64,000 nt of DNA. Origin: Aspidapion aeneum (taxonomy: Eukaryota; Arthropoda; Insecta; Coleoptera; Brentidae). The notes beneath the pieces were generated by a model that searched no databases, was not told the origin of the DNA, and worked only from the letters and a program-made list of their open reading frames with translations. The position numbers were made by a program, and so were the translations under genes. Every line of letters begins with the position of its first letter. Position 1 is the stretch's first letter. Where the stretch lies: contig OY755044.1 in assembly GCA_963576565.1 (NCBI GenBank), positions 97,268,495 through 97,332,494 of the forward strand, given 5' to 3'. This document shows positions 31,209 through 43,900 of this stretch, piece by piece.

Positions 31209-31430
31209 ACCGTAGAACGTGGTAACTTTGTGCCTGGCATGTGACTTTGTAACAGACTGTCTTCTCGCCATTAATCGGTTATAATTTAAACATGCATCAA
31301 CTTATCACCACGAAATACGCGATCAAGGACTCCAAAGAAGCCCGCGATTCCGTCTAGACCTCAGTCAACGTTGGACAAGTCGACAAACAGCTGTGGCGGC
31401 CTTTTATATAAATGGTAAGATTTAAATATT
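31209..31430 (+). repeat. Solo end of the TACCGTAGAACGT element
   Basis: TACCGTAGAACGTGGTAACTT, then GCCTGGCATGTGACTTTG and a 3' stretch matching 20660-20830 in reverse (CGACTTGTCCAAC, CTGTTCGTCG-like). Confidence 0.6.
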
Positions 31431-31811
31431 TTACGTTTTCCATATACTTTATCTTACCCTAAGAGTAAGAAAAATAAAAAGGACCCCGTTTTCGACGGTT
31501 ATTCATTCATTTGTTGGTAAACAATGTAGGACTTCCGCTGTTGCCGCCTCCTCTGTATCTGTAAAATTTTATAAATAAAGTTCAACTTGTGACCAGTTGC
31601 AAAATATGTAGTGCTTTGGTTTGGTTAGGCTATTCAATCCGCGCGATATTTAGTTCTGCGCTTATTAGCCCGAGTCGCGTCGCGTCGTTTTGTGCTGTGT
31701 ATTTTTGATTACATCCTTTTATAGCATTTCTTTTAAACAACATAATTTATGAATGGTCCCTTTTCCCAAAATGTTCTTAAGGCGTGGCAACAGACCTATT
31801 ATCATATACAA

Positions 31812-32290
31812 GACGCTAGCCCTACCAAGTCCACTTTCAAGCCCTGACTTCGCATGCGCAGATCTAGCAATATTATTTACCTCATGTATTAGAATAGATG
31901 AATACAGGGTGATTTTCACTCGAATGATTCTAACCACATGAAAATAAAAAGTTTCAAAAACCTTACCTAACGAAACCTAATCAAATCTAACCAAACCGAA
32001 CCAAAGCAAACTGAACCAATAATTAAAAAAAAAAAAAACTTTCCTGACTTCCTACGCCCGGGAACCTAGAAAGTTTTTTGTTTTTTAAATTATTGGTTCA
32101 GTTTGCTTTGCTTCGGTTCGGTTAGATTTGATTAGGTTTGGTTAGGTTAGGTTTTTGAAACTTTCTATTTTCATGTGGTTAAAAATCAAGTGAAAATTAC
32201 CCTGCTTATCTATTGTAATACATGAGGTAAATAATATTGGTAGATCTGCGCATGCGGAAGCCAGGCAGCCAGTACACTTGGTATGGCTAA
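31812..32290. repeat. 480-bp palindrome
   Basis: Arms of about 220 bp around a short centre near 32050: CTAGCCCTACCAAGT, GCATGCGCAGATCTA, TACAGGGTGATTTTCACT and AACCTAATCAAATCTAACC on the left, complements on the right. Long frames on both strands at 31719-31941 arise from this. Confidence 0.85.
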
Positions 32291-32499
32291 CTGCTTGTGT
32301 CGTTTAAGGGTTCGATTTAAGACAAAATCGTACCCGACAATATTATGAAACAAAAATTCTCGCGGCGAATTGTCCCCGCCCGCAATCGGACTGCGGTAAA
32401 TCGGAAGGGGCGAATTGTCCCATCCATGTTACCAGCCATAAGAGAGGTTAGGTAAGTAACAAGTAAATACGATAAAAGTCTAAAACAATATTTTTTCAC

Positions 32500-33060
32500 T
32501 TATAAAATGGCAACAACTTTAATTAGGTGGATCCCAAGTAGTGAACGGTTAGCCCAGGGTCCCCTGAATTCCTAGGTCGACTATGCTCAAAAAAATGTCC
32601 TTTGGGGAACGTTTTTGAAACTTTAAAAACATTACAAACTTTCTTTAAAAGTACTTTAATTCCATTAATTTAGTAAAACTTGATATGGATTGTGATAATT
32701 AGTGAAAGAAATTATCCAATGTGTTTAGAGTAATTTTTGGGGTAAATTTTTGTTGCTAATTTTAATAACACTTTATTTGTGTCTTACAAATTTAAGATAC
32801 AATAAGTTTTAAATTATTTTATGTTATAAAAATTAAAAAAAAAACAATTTTAGAAATTAAAAAAATAATACATTTTCAAAAATTATAAATAAAAAATAAA
32901 ATTTTCAAAAATTCTAAAAAAAAAATCACATTTTTAAAATTTCTAAAAAAATTTAATTTTAAATTCTAAAACATATATTTCAAATATTTTCAAAATTCAA
33001 AAAAGCTTTTAAAAATTTTATGATATTTTTATAAATTAACTTGTGTTTCAAGTATGAATA
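32500..33060. other. A+T-rich stretch, nothing recognised
   Basis: From 32800 to 33050 nearly pure A/T. No gene seen. A GCGAATTGTCC repeat at 32368 and 32410 also occurs inverted at 38045. Confidence 0.5.
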
Positions 33061-33250
33061 CACTTGGTGAGGTCAGGCCTTCTGTAGAAAATAAAATATA
33101 CCGAAGGACCACTCGAGATAGCTCGAGAAAAACGTGGGGGAGTTAAGAGGGACTGTATCTTTCCACAGGGCTCCAACAGGGAAAAAAGAGCCTAAAAACT
33201 TAAATACTAAAAATAGCGTAGCAATGAAAAATTATCAAGAAACGACTTAC

Positions 33251-33530
33251 CATTAGATGTCTTTCGTAGCTACTTGGCTGGCCAGCCCGATTATACGCGA
33301 AGTACCAGACTCTCCATTGTTCTATAGTTCAAAATGTTCCAAACACTAATATCTAATAAACTAAAGCGTAAAATTAATAGTTTCCACAATTTTAATATAA
33401 AATAATAGCGGTGCGGTGACTTTAGTTGCACGTGGCGCGTGGTTGAGTTGTTCGCTCAGACAATCGGCGTTTTCGTCTGCTAGGCCGAATTTAGCCGCTT
33501 ATCTCAAATCCTTCATTGCTGGAAGAAGCG
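33251..33530 (-). other. Possible untranslated first exon (- strand)
   Basis: A G+C-richer island with CGCGCGAAG and GCGGTGCGGTGAC, ending on the - strand at ATG|GTAAGT (33245-33250). Frames inside are short. Could be a promoter-proximal exon or a retroelement LTR. Confidence 0.2.
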
Positions 33531-33559
33531 CGCGAAGTTTAAATTTAAAATATGGAAAG

Positions 33560-34528
33560 ATATAGCGTAAAGTAAATCAAAATAATATTCTAAAAACGCT
33601 TGTAAGCGTAGAAAATGTAACCCAAAAATATTTAAAAACTAAGAGAGATAGCTTCTCTAATTTTAAGTGAAAATTAGAGAATATAATTATTTACAAAAAT
33701 AAAAACAAGTTGGGAAACTTGTTCAACACTTTTATACATTTTTTTAAAAAGTTGATTCGATATGTAGAAGTTTGTCAAAATTGAATTCCTATTTTTATTA
33801 CAAACTAAATAATAAGTAATAAAATATGGCTTATTTACATTCGTTATACCGAGAACGTTCCCGAAATGACCGTTCCCAAAATGATGATTCCGCCATTATC
33901 TTTGATTTTATGTGTTATATTGTAAAACAAAATATTTTTGAATTTCTGTTATAGACGAAATGATGACTTTTACGTTTACTTAAAACTTATTGAAACTATG
34001 TGGGAATTAAACCTACGGATTCTAATTAGAGTTTAAAATATAGATTGTTAAATTTAATTCATTTTAATATGTTTCGTGCCGTTTAAAATTATACTAAATG
34101 AATCCTCTATAAATTTAAAAAGAATAGGTTTAGGAATTAACTTTTAATGCGTTGAATCCCTGGGATCATTTAAGGGTTCAATTAATTAGCATCGGTTAAG
34201 GATGTTATCAGGATGTCGTATAACATAACAACATAATTTTATTTCCCAAAAATCCCAAAAAAATTTACATATCATGTGTTATTGTTATAATTTTGTTTCT
34301 AGATGTCGGGAAATAAAAAATTCCCCACTGACCCCACTTATGACCTAGCCCCAGATCACTGTGCGCCGCTGGCAAGAGAGCAAGAGAAAAATCGTTTTTC
34401 TCACTTTCTCTTTTTGTTCGCCAAATAATGAAGTGACTTTCATTTAAAAGTAATATAAAAACTTTAATGAAGATGCTTGGTGTATATTTACATGCCGGCT
34501 GATAATTTAATTTTTCGTTTTATGCTTA
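33560..34528. other. Intergenic, nothing recognised
   Basis: A+T-rich, no coherent frame or repeat that I can identify. Confidence 0.5.
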
Positions 34529-35264
34529 TAGTGCAGGTGCTAGAGGTAGTATACAAAATTTGAGGACCGCAGTTTGATAATGGATACTAGCTGAGAATAA
34601 GTCATAGATTAACGATTTGAAAGTTACCAGGCCAATTTTTGGTCCAATTTTTTTTATCCCCCCTCCTCTTATAGTCGTGTTCTAATTTCTGAAAATGTAA
34701 CTAAAGTGACGCCCTAGACACAATAACACAAAAATACCTCCAAAATGTGTAAAATCAAACTTAAAAATAAAATTGAATTCTAAGGAAAAATGTTTAATAA
34801 CTTTATTGTATAAACTTAAATTCACTTTTTAACGATATATAAGTCAGTGGGGTACGACTAATGACCAACTCTCCGGCTGCGTCTGTTTATTAAGGTAATG
34901 TAAAAAAATTAAAAAAACAAACATGTTTTACCCGATTTTCTGAAAGGCCAAGCTCTATATCAAAAAGTGTGTCTCATACTTTATTGTAGAAAATAAAATT
35001 TTATTTTAAATGATGTATAACAAAGAGAGATTAGTTTCATCTATAACAATTTAGGGGCTTCCGTCAATTAAATGAATTTTTAGAAATCACCAAACTTACC
35101 AATTTTATTCAATTTTCTAAGAAACTGAGCTCTTTAAAAAAAAATATTCTACAATTTATTGTGGAAAATTAAATTCTCTTTTTAACAATCTGTAAGTCAG
35201 TGGCGTTAGACTAATGAAAAACTCTCCAGTGGCTTCCGTTTATTGAGAAACTCTAAAAAAATAC

Positions 35265-35986
35265 TCTGCCAATCTATGGGCACATAAGCTCACACTGGGT
35301 GCTATAGTTTTAGTGTATCTACTTGAAAGCTAATATAACTAAAAACTGAAGTATATTTTATTGAACTCCAGACTCAATTACCTTTCGTTTGATACCACAC
35401 AAGCCATGTTTTGACTTAAACTCTAATTTTTCAAATCTACCCCCACCCTTTTTTGAAAAACTAAAATATATTTTTTTTAACTCCAGACTCAATTACCTTT
35501 CGTTTGATATCACACACGCCATATTTTCACTTAAACTCCAATTTTTGAAATATACCCCCACCCTTTTTTTTAAATAAATTAAAATATATTTTGTTTAACT
35601 CCAGACTCAATTACCTTTCGTTTGATATCACACACGCCATATTTCCCCATAAACTCTAATTTTTGAAATCTACCCCCACCCTTTTATTTGGTTTGTGTTA
35701 GGTGGATTTTGTTCATTTTTAAATGGGACCATCTCGGCCCAAAACCCAGCCTAGGTACCAAATTTCATTAAAATCGGCCAAGCGGTTTTTGAGTTATGCG
35801 CGTTGGTCGTTACAGACAGACATACAGACAGACAGACAGACAGACAGACGGCGCAACAAAAAAGTTTCAAAATCATCTGAAACGCAAAGATATATAAAAA
35901 TTTTTGAAATCGGAGCAACTTTTTTTTCTCGAAAAAATTAGGATCACCATAGCTCACACTACTATAGTATAGTATATGTGTGAGCT
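35265..35986 (+). mobile_element. CAGA-microsatellite element, copy 3
   Basis: Starts near AATACTCTGCCAATCTATGG, three ~115-bp units with CTCCAGACTCAATTACC, a short CAGA run, and a terminal hairpin AGCTCACAC...GTGTGAGCT at 35951-35986. Confidence 0.85.
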
Positions 35987-35987
35987 A

Positions 35988-36565
35988 ATAAAATACTCTG
36001 CCAATATATGGGCCCCTAAGCTCACACTAGGTACTATAGTTATAGTGTACGTGTGAGCTAATATAACTAAAAACTAAAATATATTTTATTCAATTCCAGA
36101 CTAAATTACCTTTTGTTTGATACCACACAAGCCATGTTTTGACTTAAACTCAAATTTTTGAAATCTACCCCCACCCTTAAAAAAAAACAAAAACTAAAAT
36201 GTATTTTGTTAAAGTCCGGACTCAATTACCTTTCGTTTGATATCACACATGCCATATTTTCACTTAAACTCTAATTTTTAAAATATACCCCCACCCTTTT
36301 TTTTTAAATAAATTAAAATGTATTTTGTTCAACTGCAGACTCAATTACCTTTCATTTAATATCACACACGCCATATTTTCACATAAACTCTAATTTTTGA
36401 AATCTACCCCCACCCTTTTATTTGGTTTGTGTTCGGTGGATTTTGTTCATTTTTAAATGGGACCATCTCGACCCAAGACCCAGCCTAGGTACCAAATTTC
36501 ATTAAAATCGGCCAAGCGGTTTTTGAGTTATGCGCGTTGGTCGTTACAGACAAACATACAGACAC

Positions 36566-36608
<43 letters not shown>

Positions 36609-36773
36609 TACAGACAGACAGACAGACAGACAGACGGCGCAACAAAAAAGTTTCAAAATCATCTGAAACGCAAAGATATATAAAAATTTTTGAAATCGGA
36701 GCAACTTTTTTTTTCTCGAAAAAATTAGGATCACCATAGCTCACACTACTATAGTATAGTATATGTGTGAGCT
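35988..36773 (+). mobile_element. CAGA-microsatellite element, copy 4 (tandem)
   Basis: Directly follows copy 3 in the same orientation. Both terminal hairpins are intact (36019-36059 and 36739-36773), three internal units, and a longer CAGA run (36565-36635). Confidence 0.85.
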
Positions 36774-37617
36774 AAAAACACATGTTTGTCACATGTTTTA
36801 CCCGATTTTCTAAAAAACCAAGCCCTTTATAGTTGATTGTAGACAATGAAATTTTCTTTTAAACGATGTATATCAAGGTAAAAAGTATTTTCAGATTAAA
36901 ACTTCACAGGTGTAAGTAAATTATCAATCAATTTCATCCAGACACCAAACAAATTAATTGTGTTACAGTTAATTTCCTCAGAAACAAAGCGCAACAGAAA
37001 AAAAAGGGTGACTCCTCTGAATAGCTTGTCATTAGTCTAACCCTACTGATTTATACATTGTTAAAAAAAAAATTGGATAAAACTTGGTAAGTTTAGTGAT
37101 TTTTAAAAACTGATTTAATTAACCTACGCCCCTAAATTTTTATAGATAACATTAATCTTCTTTTGTTATACATCGTTTAAAAGGAAATTTTAGTGTCTAC
37201 CAAGTATGTAACACATTTTTTGATATAGAGCTTGGTTTTGAAGAAAATCGCACATTACTTCAATAAACGGTCGCCGCTTGGAAATTTGTCGTACTCCACT
37301 AACTTATATTTCGATAAAAAGGAAATTTTATTTTTTACAATAAAGGCGTTGTTTGATATCCTTTATCAAACAACGATAAAGGTTATTACACATTTTTCTC
37401 AAAGAAACTTAGGTCGTTTTGAAAAAAAAATTGAAAAACTTAAAAATTTTAGTTAAATTTCCATAAATTCGAACCCTACTATAAAAGGAGGGGGATACAA
37501 AAAATTGGACTAAAAATCGTTAATCTATAACCTTTTCTCAGCTAGTGTATCTATCGTCAAACTGCGGTCCTTATATTTTTCATACACAACTATCTACCTC
37601 CAGCGCCTGCACTATTA

Positions 37618-37816
37618 AACATCCAAAGAATTCCGGTTTAACCAGATTAACCCTGAATATTTATCACTTTAACAACAACATGCAAAATCTGTTATTATTA
37701 TAGATTTTATGTTGATATATCTACCTACTTCCTAAGACGACTATTTAGTAAGTATGTAACAAAAGAAAATAACTTCTAATTTGGTTTTAATTCAATGCAT
37801 TTTTAAATTGCTAAAT
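37618..37816 (+). promoter_or_regulatory. modSP upstream region
   Basis: Only 202 bp lie between the foldback element and the modSP ATG, so promoter and 5' UTR must be here or inside the repeat. No clear TATA box or kappaB-type site seen. Confidence 0.35.
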
Positions 37817-37967
37817 ATGAAACGGACTTTGTGGGCATCTTTAATATTGTTTGTTTTCTGTTCTGATTGTTTCTGTGTTACATCATTATTAAAAATTAGA
37901 CAACAATGCGAAGCAAGACATCTGTGTAGCTCTCAGGACTGTATTGATTTTGACAAAATATGCGATG
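37817..37967 (+). CDS. modSP: modSP exon 1 (signal peptide, LDLa1 start)
   Basis: The first ATG after an in-frame stop-rich leader gives MKRTLWASLILFVFCSDCFC, a clear signal peptide. Then CEARHLCSSQDCIDFDKICD begins LDLa1. Donor g|gtaagt splits a Gly codon. Confidence 0.93.
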
Positions 37968-40900
37968 GTAAGTTAAAGTGAATTTATAATTCGCGGATTA
38001 ATGCAGTTAAAATAATTGCCATGTTCATCATTACGATTCGCCGCGGGGACAATTCGTCACGAGAATTTTTTATTTAATTTTTACTTTAATCTAACCTAAC
38101 TTATTTTTTATTAAAGCATAGCTCCTCTGTCCTTTCTTTTGGGAGATCAAAATCTGTGTTAAACATAACCGTGGTAAATTGATCGCAAATATATCCTAAC
38201 CGGTGCCTGGACCACCAACATTTTGCATAAAATAGTTTCTGAAAAAAAATTGATTTTTTAATAATTTATTTTAAACAAGTGTACCTACCTTTTTCAAGGA
38301 TTTCAAATATGGTATCAGATATAAATTAACACACAAAAAATATATGCCAAATTAAAGGCCCTAGAGATACCGCAAGTGGCGCCCTCTACAAAATCTATCA
38401 AAAATAACACCACATTTGTATTTCTCGACCCAAAAAACCTCCTTACACCAATTTTTGTTCCGAAACACCTGAAAACCAATTTGCTAGGTACAAAATTTGA
38501 AATTTAAAAAATAACTAACTTTATCTTCTAAACTATTAACTTTTGGACAAAGGCAAATATGAACAAATACCTAGTAATATTTTGGACTATTATCTAGAAT
38601 TCACCCTGTATAATTGGTTGATATTTTTTTGATAGCCATTTCGAATTTCAATTTTTCTCAATCGGCCGGTATAAGAGACCCAATATTTAAATATTATCGA
38701 ATATTTTTATAGAAAAAATAATGTATAAGCTCACAATACTATACTATAATGTGAGCTGTGGTGATCCTAATTTTTTTGAGAAAAAAAAAGGTTGCTCCGA
38801 TTTCAAAATTTATATATCTTTGCATTTCAGAGGAACTGTTTTGTCGCGCCATCTGTCTGTCTGTCTGTAACGCATAACTTAAAAACCGCTTGCCCGATTT
38901 TAATGAAATTTGGTACCTAGGCTGTGTCTTGGGTCGAGATGGTCCCATCTAAAAATGAACAAAATCCACCGAACGTAAGCCAAATAAGGGTGGGTTATAA
39001 GATTTAAAAAATTAGAGTTTATGTAAAAATATGGCGTGTGTGGTATCAAACGAAAGGTAATTGAGTCTGGAGTTAAACAAAATACATTTCAGTTTATTTT
39101 AAAAAAGGGGTGTGTGATATCAAACGAAAGGTAACTGAGTCTGGAGTTAAACAAAATACATTTTAGCTTTTTAAAAAAAAAAAGATGGGGGTAGATTTCG
39201 AAAACTACGGTTTAGGTCAAAACGTGGCTTGTGTGGTATCAAACAAAAGGTAATTGAGTCTGGAGTTGAATAAAATATATTTCAGTTTTTAGTTATAATT
39301 AGCTCACACGTACACTATAACTATAGTACCTAGTGTGAACTTAGGTGCCCATAGATTGGCAGAGTATTTTTGTTACAACAAACACATATTTACATTCTTA
39401 AAAGGTCGGTTTTTATTTTAATACAAAATGCGCGGATTATGGCTCTCTACTGTAATAGGCCGGGAAAAAAATAAGAATTAAAAAAAAATTGCTACCAATC
39501 CGTAAAATGGAGTTAACGTGTAACATTATGGATTTTAATATGCACCATATTGAAAAAAAAATTATAACAAAAAAAGTTGCAGTTGCTCCACAAGATATTG
39601 ATTACTTTTAGGAAGGTTCCCAATCTGTCAAAAAATATATGCAGCAATTTTGGCTTTAGGCGTTAAAAAACAGTAAAATAGGGTTAAAAAACAACATTAT
39701 AGATATTAATATGCATCATGTTGAAAAAAAAAATCTAACAAAAGAAGTTGAAGCTGTTATTGATTATTGTTTATTAAAGACAAGTTTCCATTCTATGCAA
39801 AAATCTATGCGGCGACTCTGGTTTTGGGGGTTAACAACCAGTAAAATGGAGTTAAAATGTAACTTTATAGATTTTTAGAAACAAACACCATGTTGAAAAA
39901 AAATTATAACAGAACAAGTTGAAGTTGCTACATAATTTTGATTATCTTTTCTTAAAAGTAGGTTCCCACTGCACTCCCCATCCAAATTATAAAAACTAAC
40001 AAAAAAAAGTTGAAGTTGCTGCAAGATACTGATTACTTAGAGGCTAACAACCAGTAAAATTGGATTAAAGTGTAACATAGATTTTTAGAAACAAATGACC
40101 CATGTTGAAAAAAAATGTTACAAAAAAATTTCGTTTCGTTTTCGATAGGTTTCTACTCTATTCAAAAACTCCGGTGTTAACAACCGCATTCACAGGTTGT
40201 TTGGTTAACAAAGAGCGACTGATTAAAATTATTAATTATAATTAGGGGTAGGCGATAATTATCGATGTTTGTAGAACATCGATATTTTACGTTCGATGTT
40301 CGATGATTTTACCATCGATGTTGTTAACTTTAACCATCGATGAAAACATCGATATTTTGAAGAATTTGCGTCGATGTTTTGCTGAAAATCTCAGTTACTC
40401 AATTACAAATTAAAAATACTCAAAAAAGGAAACTTAGCGAGTCCGCAATTTTCTGGTCGCCGGGCATCATTAAATCTAAAATACTAATCGAACGCGCTTT
40501 GTACTCATTTAACTTCACTACGATAGACGGCGGCACATTGCAGCAGAAAACATTTTTATTGATTATTGTTTCGGGAAAGTCCCGAATTCCGTCTCGGATT
40601 GTTTTACTTGTATTTTGTATTGCAAGCAATAAGTAGTGTTTTTTGAGTTGTGTGCGTGATTCTCCGTACTGTTAATTTCATTGTGTATTTGATATTTTAA
40701 TTTTAGTCTTCAACAGAATGTTCATATTTAGTTTTTATGATATGTGCAGTTTTGGTTTCCTAGTAGAAAATATGTTTATTAAGTTTACCTTTTAAATCCG
40801 TATTCAAATTTGTTAGTTTAGTTAATTTATGATCTTTATTATTTCTTGTTTACTATGCTGTTTTTTGAAATTCGTAATACATATTATTTATTTTTAACAA

Positions 40901-43900
40901 TAAAATTAAAGAACACCAATACCCGAATATCGATGTTCAAACATCGATGTTTTGAATACTATATATCGTACTTATCGATGGCAGGCCATCGATGTCAACA
41001 TCGATGTCTAACATCGATGTTTTCTTTTGATGTCCCATCCCTAACCTAATTATAATTGAATCGGTGAATGGAAAAATGGTCCAAGCGCAGAAATACACAT
41101 TTTACAGGAAAAGAAAAAAATGTATTATTTCAAAAAGGAAGAAAAATTTAGCGTTTTAATAAGATTTATTATCTAACCGCGGAAATGTGACTTTTTGCCA
41201 AAAAAAAATACGATTTTGGACCCTTCTTTCACTCACCGATTCAATTATTCATTTTTGACAAGTGTGGCAGTGTTGCCAATATGTTAAAACTAAAGTTCCT
41301 TTTCACTACGTATGCCCTTGTGGTCTTTTTCAACTCACTTCATTCACATGTGGATCACATGACCACAACCAAGCGTTCTTTGAGGTGAAACTAGTATAGG
41401 ATAAAGCAAATATTCAAATATTGGCTGTCGCGGTTGAATGGATGTAAGAATTTTGGGGTATCGAGAGGATGGGGAGGATGATAATTTACATCTGTTGGCA
41501 TTTTAGTTGTGGAAAAAATGAGCAATAGTGTTAAGTATTTTACACCTCATGAATCGCAAAATTTTAAACCTAATTTATTTTTAAGGAGTAAAAGATTGTC
41601 AAGATGGAAGCGATGAATCGAAAGCCTTATGCGGAAATCTTCATTGTCCTACTGATATATTTTTTAGATGTAACTATGGAGCTTGTATAGACATACATAA
41701 AAAATGTAACGGCAAAAAGGTAATTTTTTTAATAATCATTTACATACCCTATAAGTTACATTATACTTTCGTATTTTATGCAATAAGCGCGTACATGAGG
41801 GGGGTTAACGTGGTAATTACCCCCCCCTGGAATAAAAAATATGCACTTTTTGTTACTGATTAAAGGGACAATAGGCGAATTACCCCCCCTCCCTAAAAAA
41901 ACCAATATTTTTTCGTCGACAATTCCCCCCCCCTTGATTTTCACCCAGATCCGCGCTTGATTTTATGCAACAGCGCTTGATTTTATGCAAAACAAAGCGC
42001 TTTAAATAAACGTAGCCACCCCACTCCCAAAGAACCAAGTTTACGATGTTGATCCAAAGGCTTTATATTTTACCACAATAGGCCAGTAAACAAAACAAAT
42101 CGGATATAAAAGGTATGCCTCGGAGCACGTCTGAACGAGTTTGTTTTTCTTGTCAAACCAACAAATTTTGTTCGTGCTCGACTCGGTAAACTATCAAATC
42201 AGGATGACTTTAATTTTAAATTCTATTATTTTTTATGTCTGAATAAATAAAAAATCATATTCGCTTATTGCGATTTTGTTTTTGTTTTATATTGAAGTAT
42301 AATAAAACTACAATAAATATTTATGTGTTTAGATATGCTCATGACTATACCCGGAATATTAGAAATGCAATAATTGTTTTGAACGGTATTTGCTTTAACG
42401 AACGAATTTTTTGCAAGCACAAGCGGTCAAATTTGTTCAGTCGTGCTGGCTCTGATGAAAACAAGGTATTAAACACAAAAAATCACATCACTAAAGTTAT
42501 AATTTATGCGGTTAAACAATTTATAATTGGCTGAAATGACACAGTGCCGTTACAGGCCCTGCTTGAAGCCAGGACCCAAATATGTTAGAGCATAAATATG
42601 GGGCATACCCATGCATTCACACATGCGATGCTTGAAGCCAGGACCCCCATTTATTTATTAATATTCATTTTTCAAATAGACAGGATTTCGGTTACTGCGC
42701 ATATGTCAGTTTTGATGGTTTTAGAACATAGTCCATTACGTCACTATAATATTTAACAATGATGAAAAATTTAATGTTACTATTTTTTTTTCTAAAACCT
42801 GGTTGATCGGGTGAAAATTTAGCAAATTGCGGATTAAAATCGTAGTTTTTCTTAAATTAATCTGCAGATCTATTGTGAACACCTTGAAGAGTGTTTAATG
42901 ACATCTATAAACCACTCTTAACTTTATTAACAAATTATAAAGAAAAATACAAGTACTTCTATGAAATGGCACTCTGTTACTTCTTCCGAACATTTTCGCA
43001 CAAACCTGACATGTTCTACGTGAATTATTTCTAATTTTTCACAGAAAAAACCCAATTTTACATGAGAAACGCAAAACACTGCGAAATGTAAATATACAAC
43101 AAATATGACGTCGATCCACACAACACCTTCATGTTGACCTCACAAAACACACGCATGCGCGCAAAATTTGCGTCTACGAATAAAAATGATCATCTGAAAA
43201 AATTAATCCCTTACCAAATTGCAAATCTTACAACAGAGGACCTAAATTTTATCCCTGGGGCACGCCTGAGGATGGTGTATACTTTAGAGATGTCAATCCT
43301 TTGAGTTCTACAAATAGTTATCTTTCTTTTAAGTATGACATTAACAAGTTAACAATATTTTGATCAACTCCTAAACTTTTCAAAGCACTAATAATTTCAT
43401 TAAAGTCGACTTTATCAAAAGCTTTTTGAAGATCATTTAAAATAACACCTACCTAATACCCATCCTTAATTGCTTTATGTGTGTATTTGGTGAAATTAGC
43501 TAAATTTGTTACAGTTGAACGCTTAGGTAAAAAGGCATGTTGATCATTTGTTATTGCAAACCTTACATCACTATAAATCCTATCACACAATATAATTTCA
43601 AAAATCTTCGAACAAACTAAAACAGTGCTGACAGATCTATAATTTTTTATATCATTTCGACCACCACTTTTGAGAATTGAAGAGTCTCAGGTACATATAG
43701 GCTAAGTGCCAAAATTTGAAAACGGAGATAATTAAGGAACTTAGCTTGCTTATACCGACATAGGGCAGGTTATTTGTAGCTTCCCCACCTTTACCAATGC
43801 ATTGCAACACTATACGAGGTGAGCATGGCACTTAGCTTGGTTTAAGGATACGTCCGATGGCGCTTGGAACGTTTTTATGCAAAAATACGATTTTTTTGAA

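Larger units (their letters stand above)
34529..37614. mobile_element. 3.1-kb foldback element flanked by TTA
   Basis: Ends TAGTGCAGGTGCTAGAGGTA and its near complement, with TTA on both sides (34526-34528, 37615-37617). Arms match for at least 150 bp and then loosely (ATTAACGATTT, AGGACCGCAGTTTGA, TCCCCCCTCC). Inner parts repeat GTTTTACCCGATTTTCT. Two CAGA elements are nested in it. No transposase. Confidence 0.8.
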
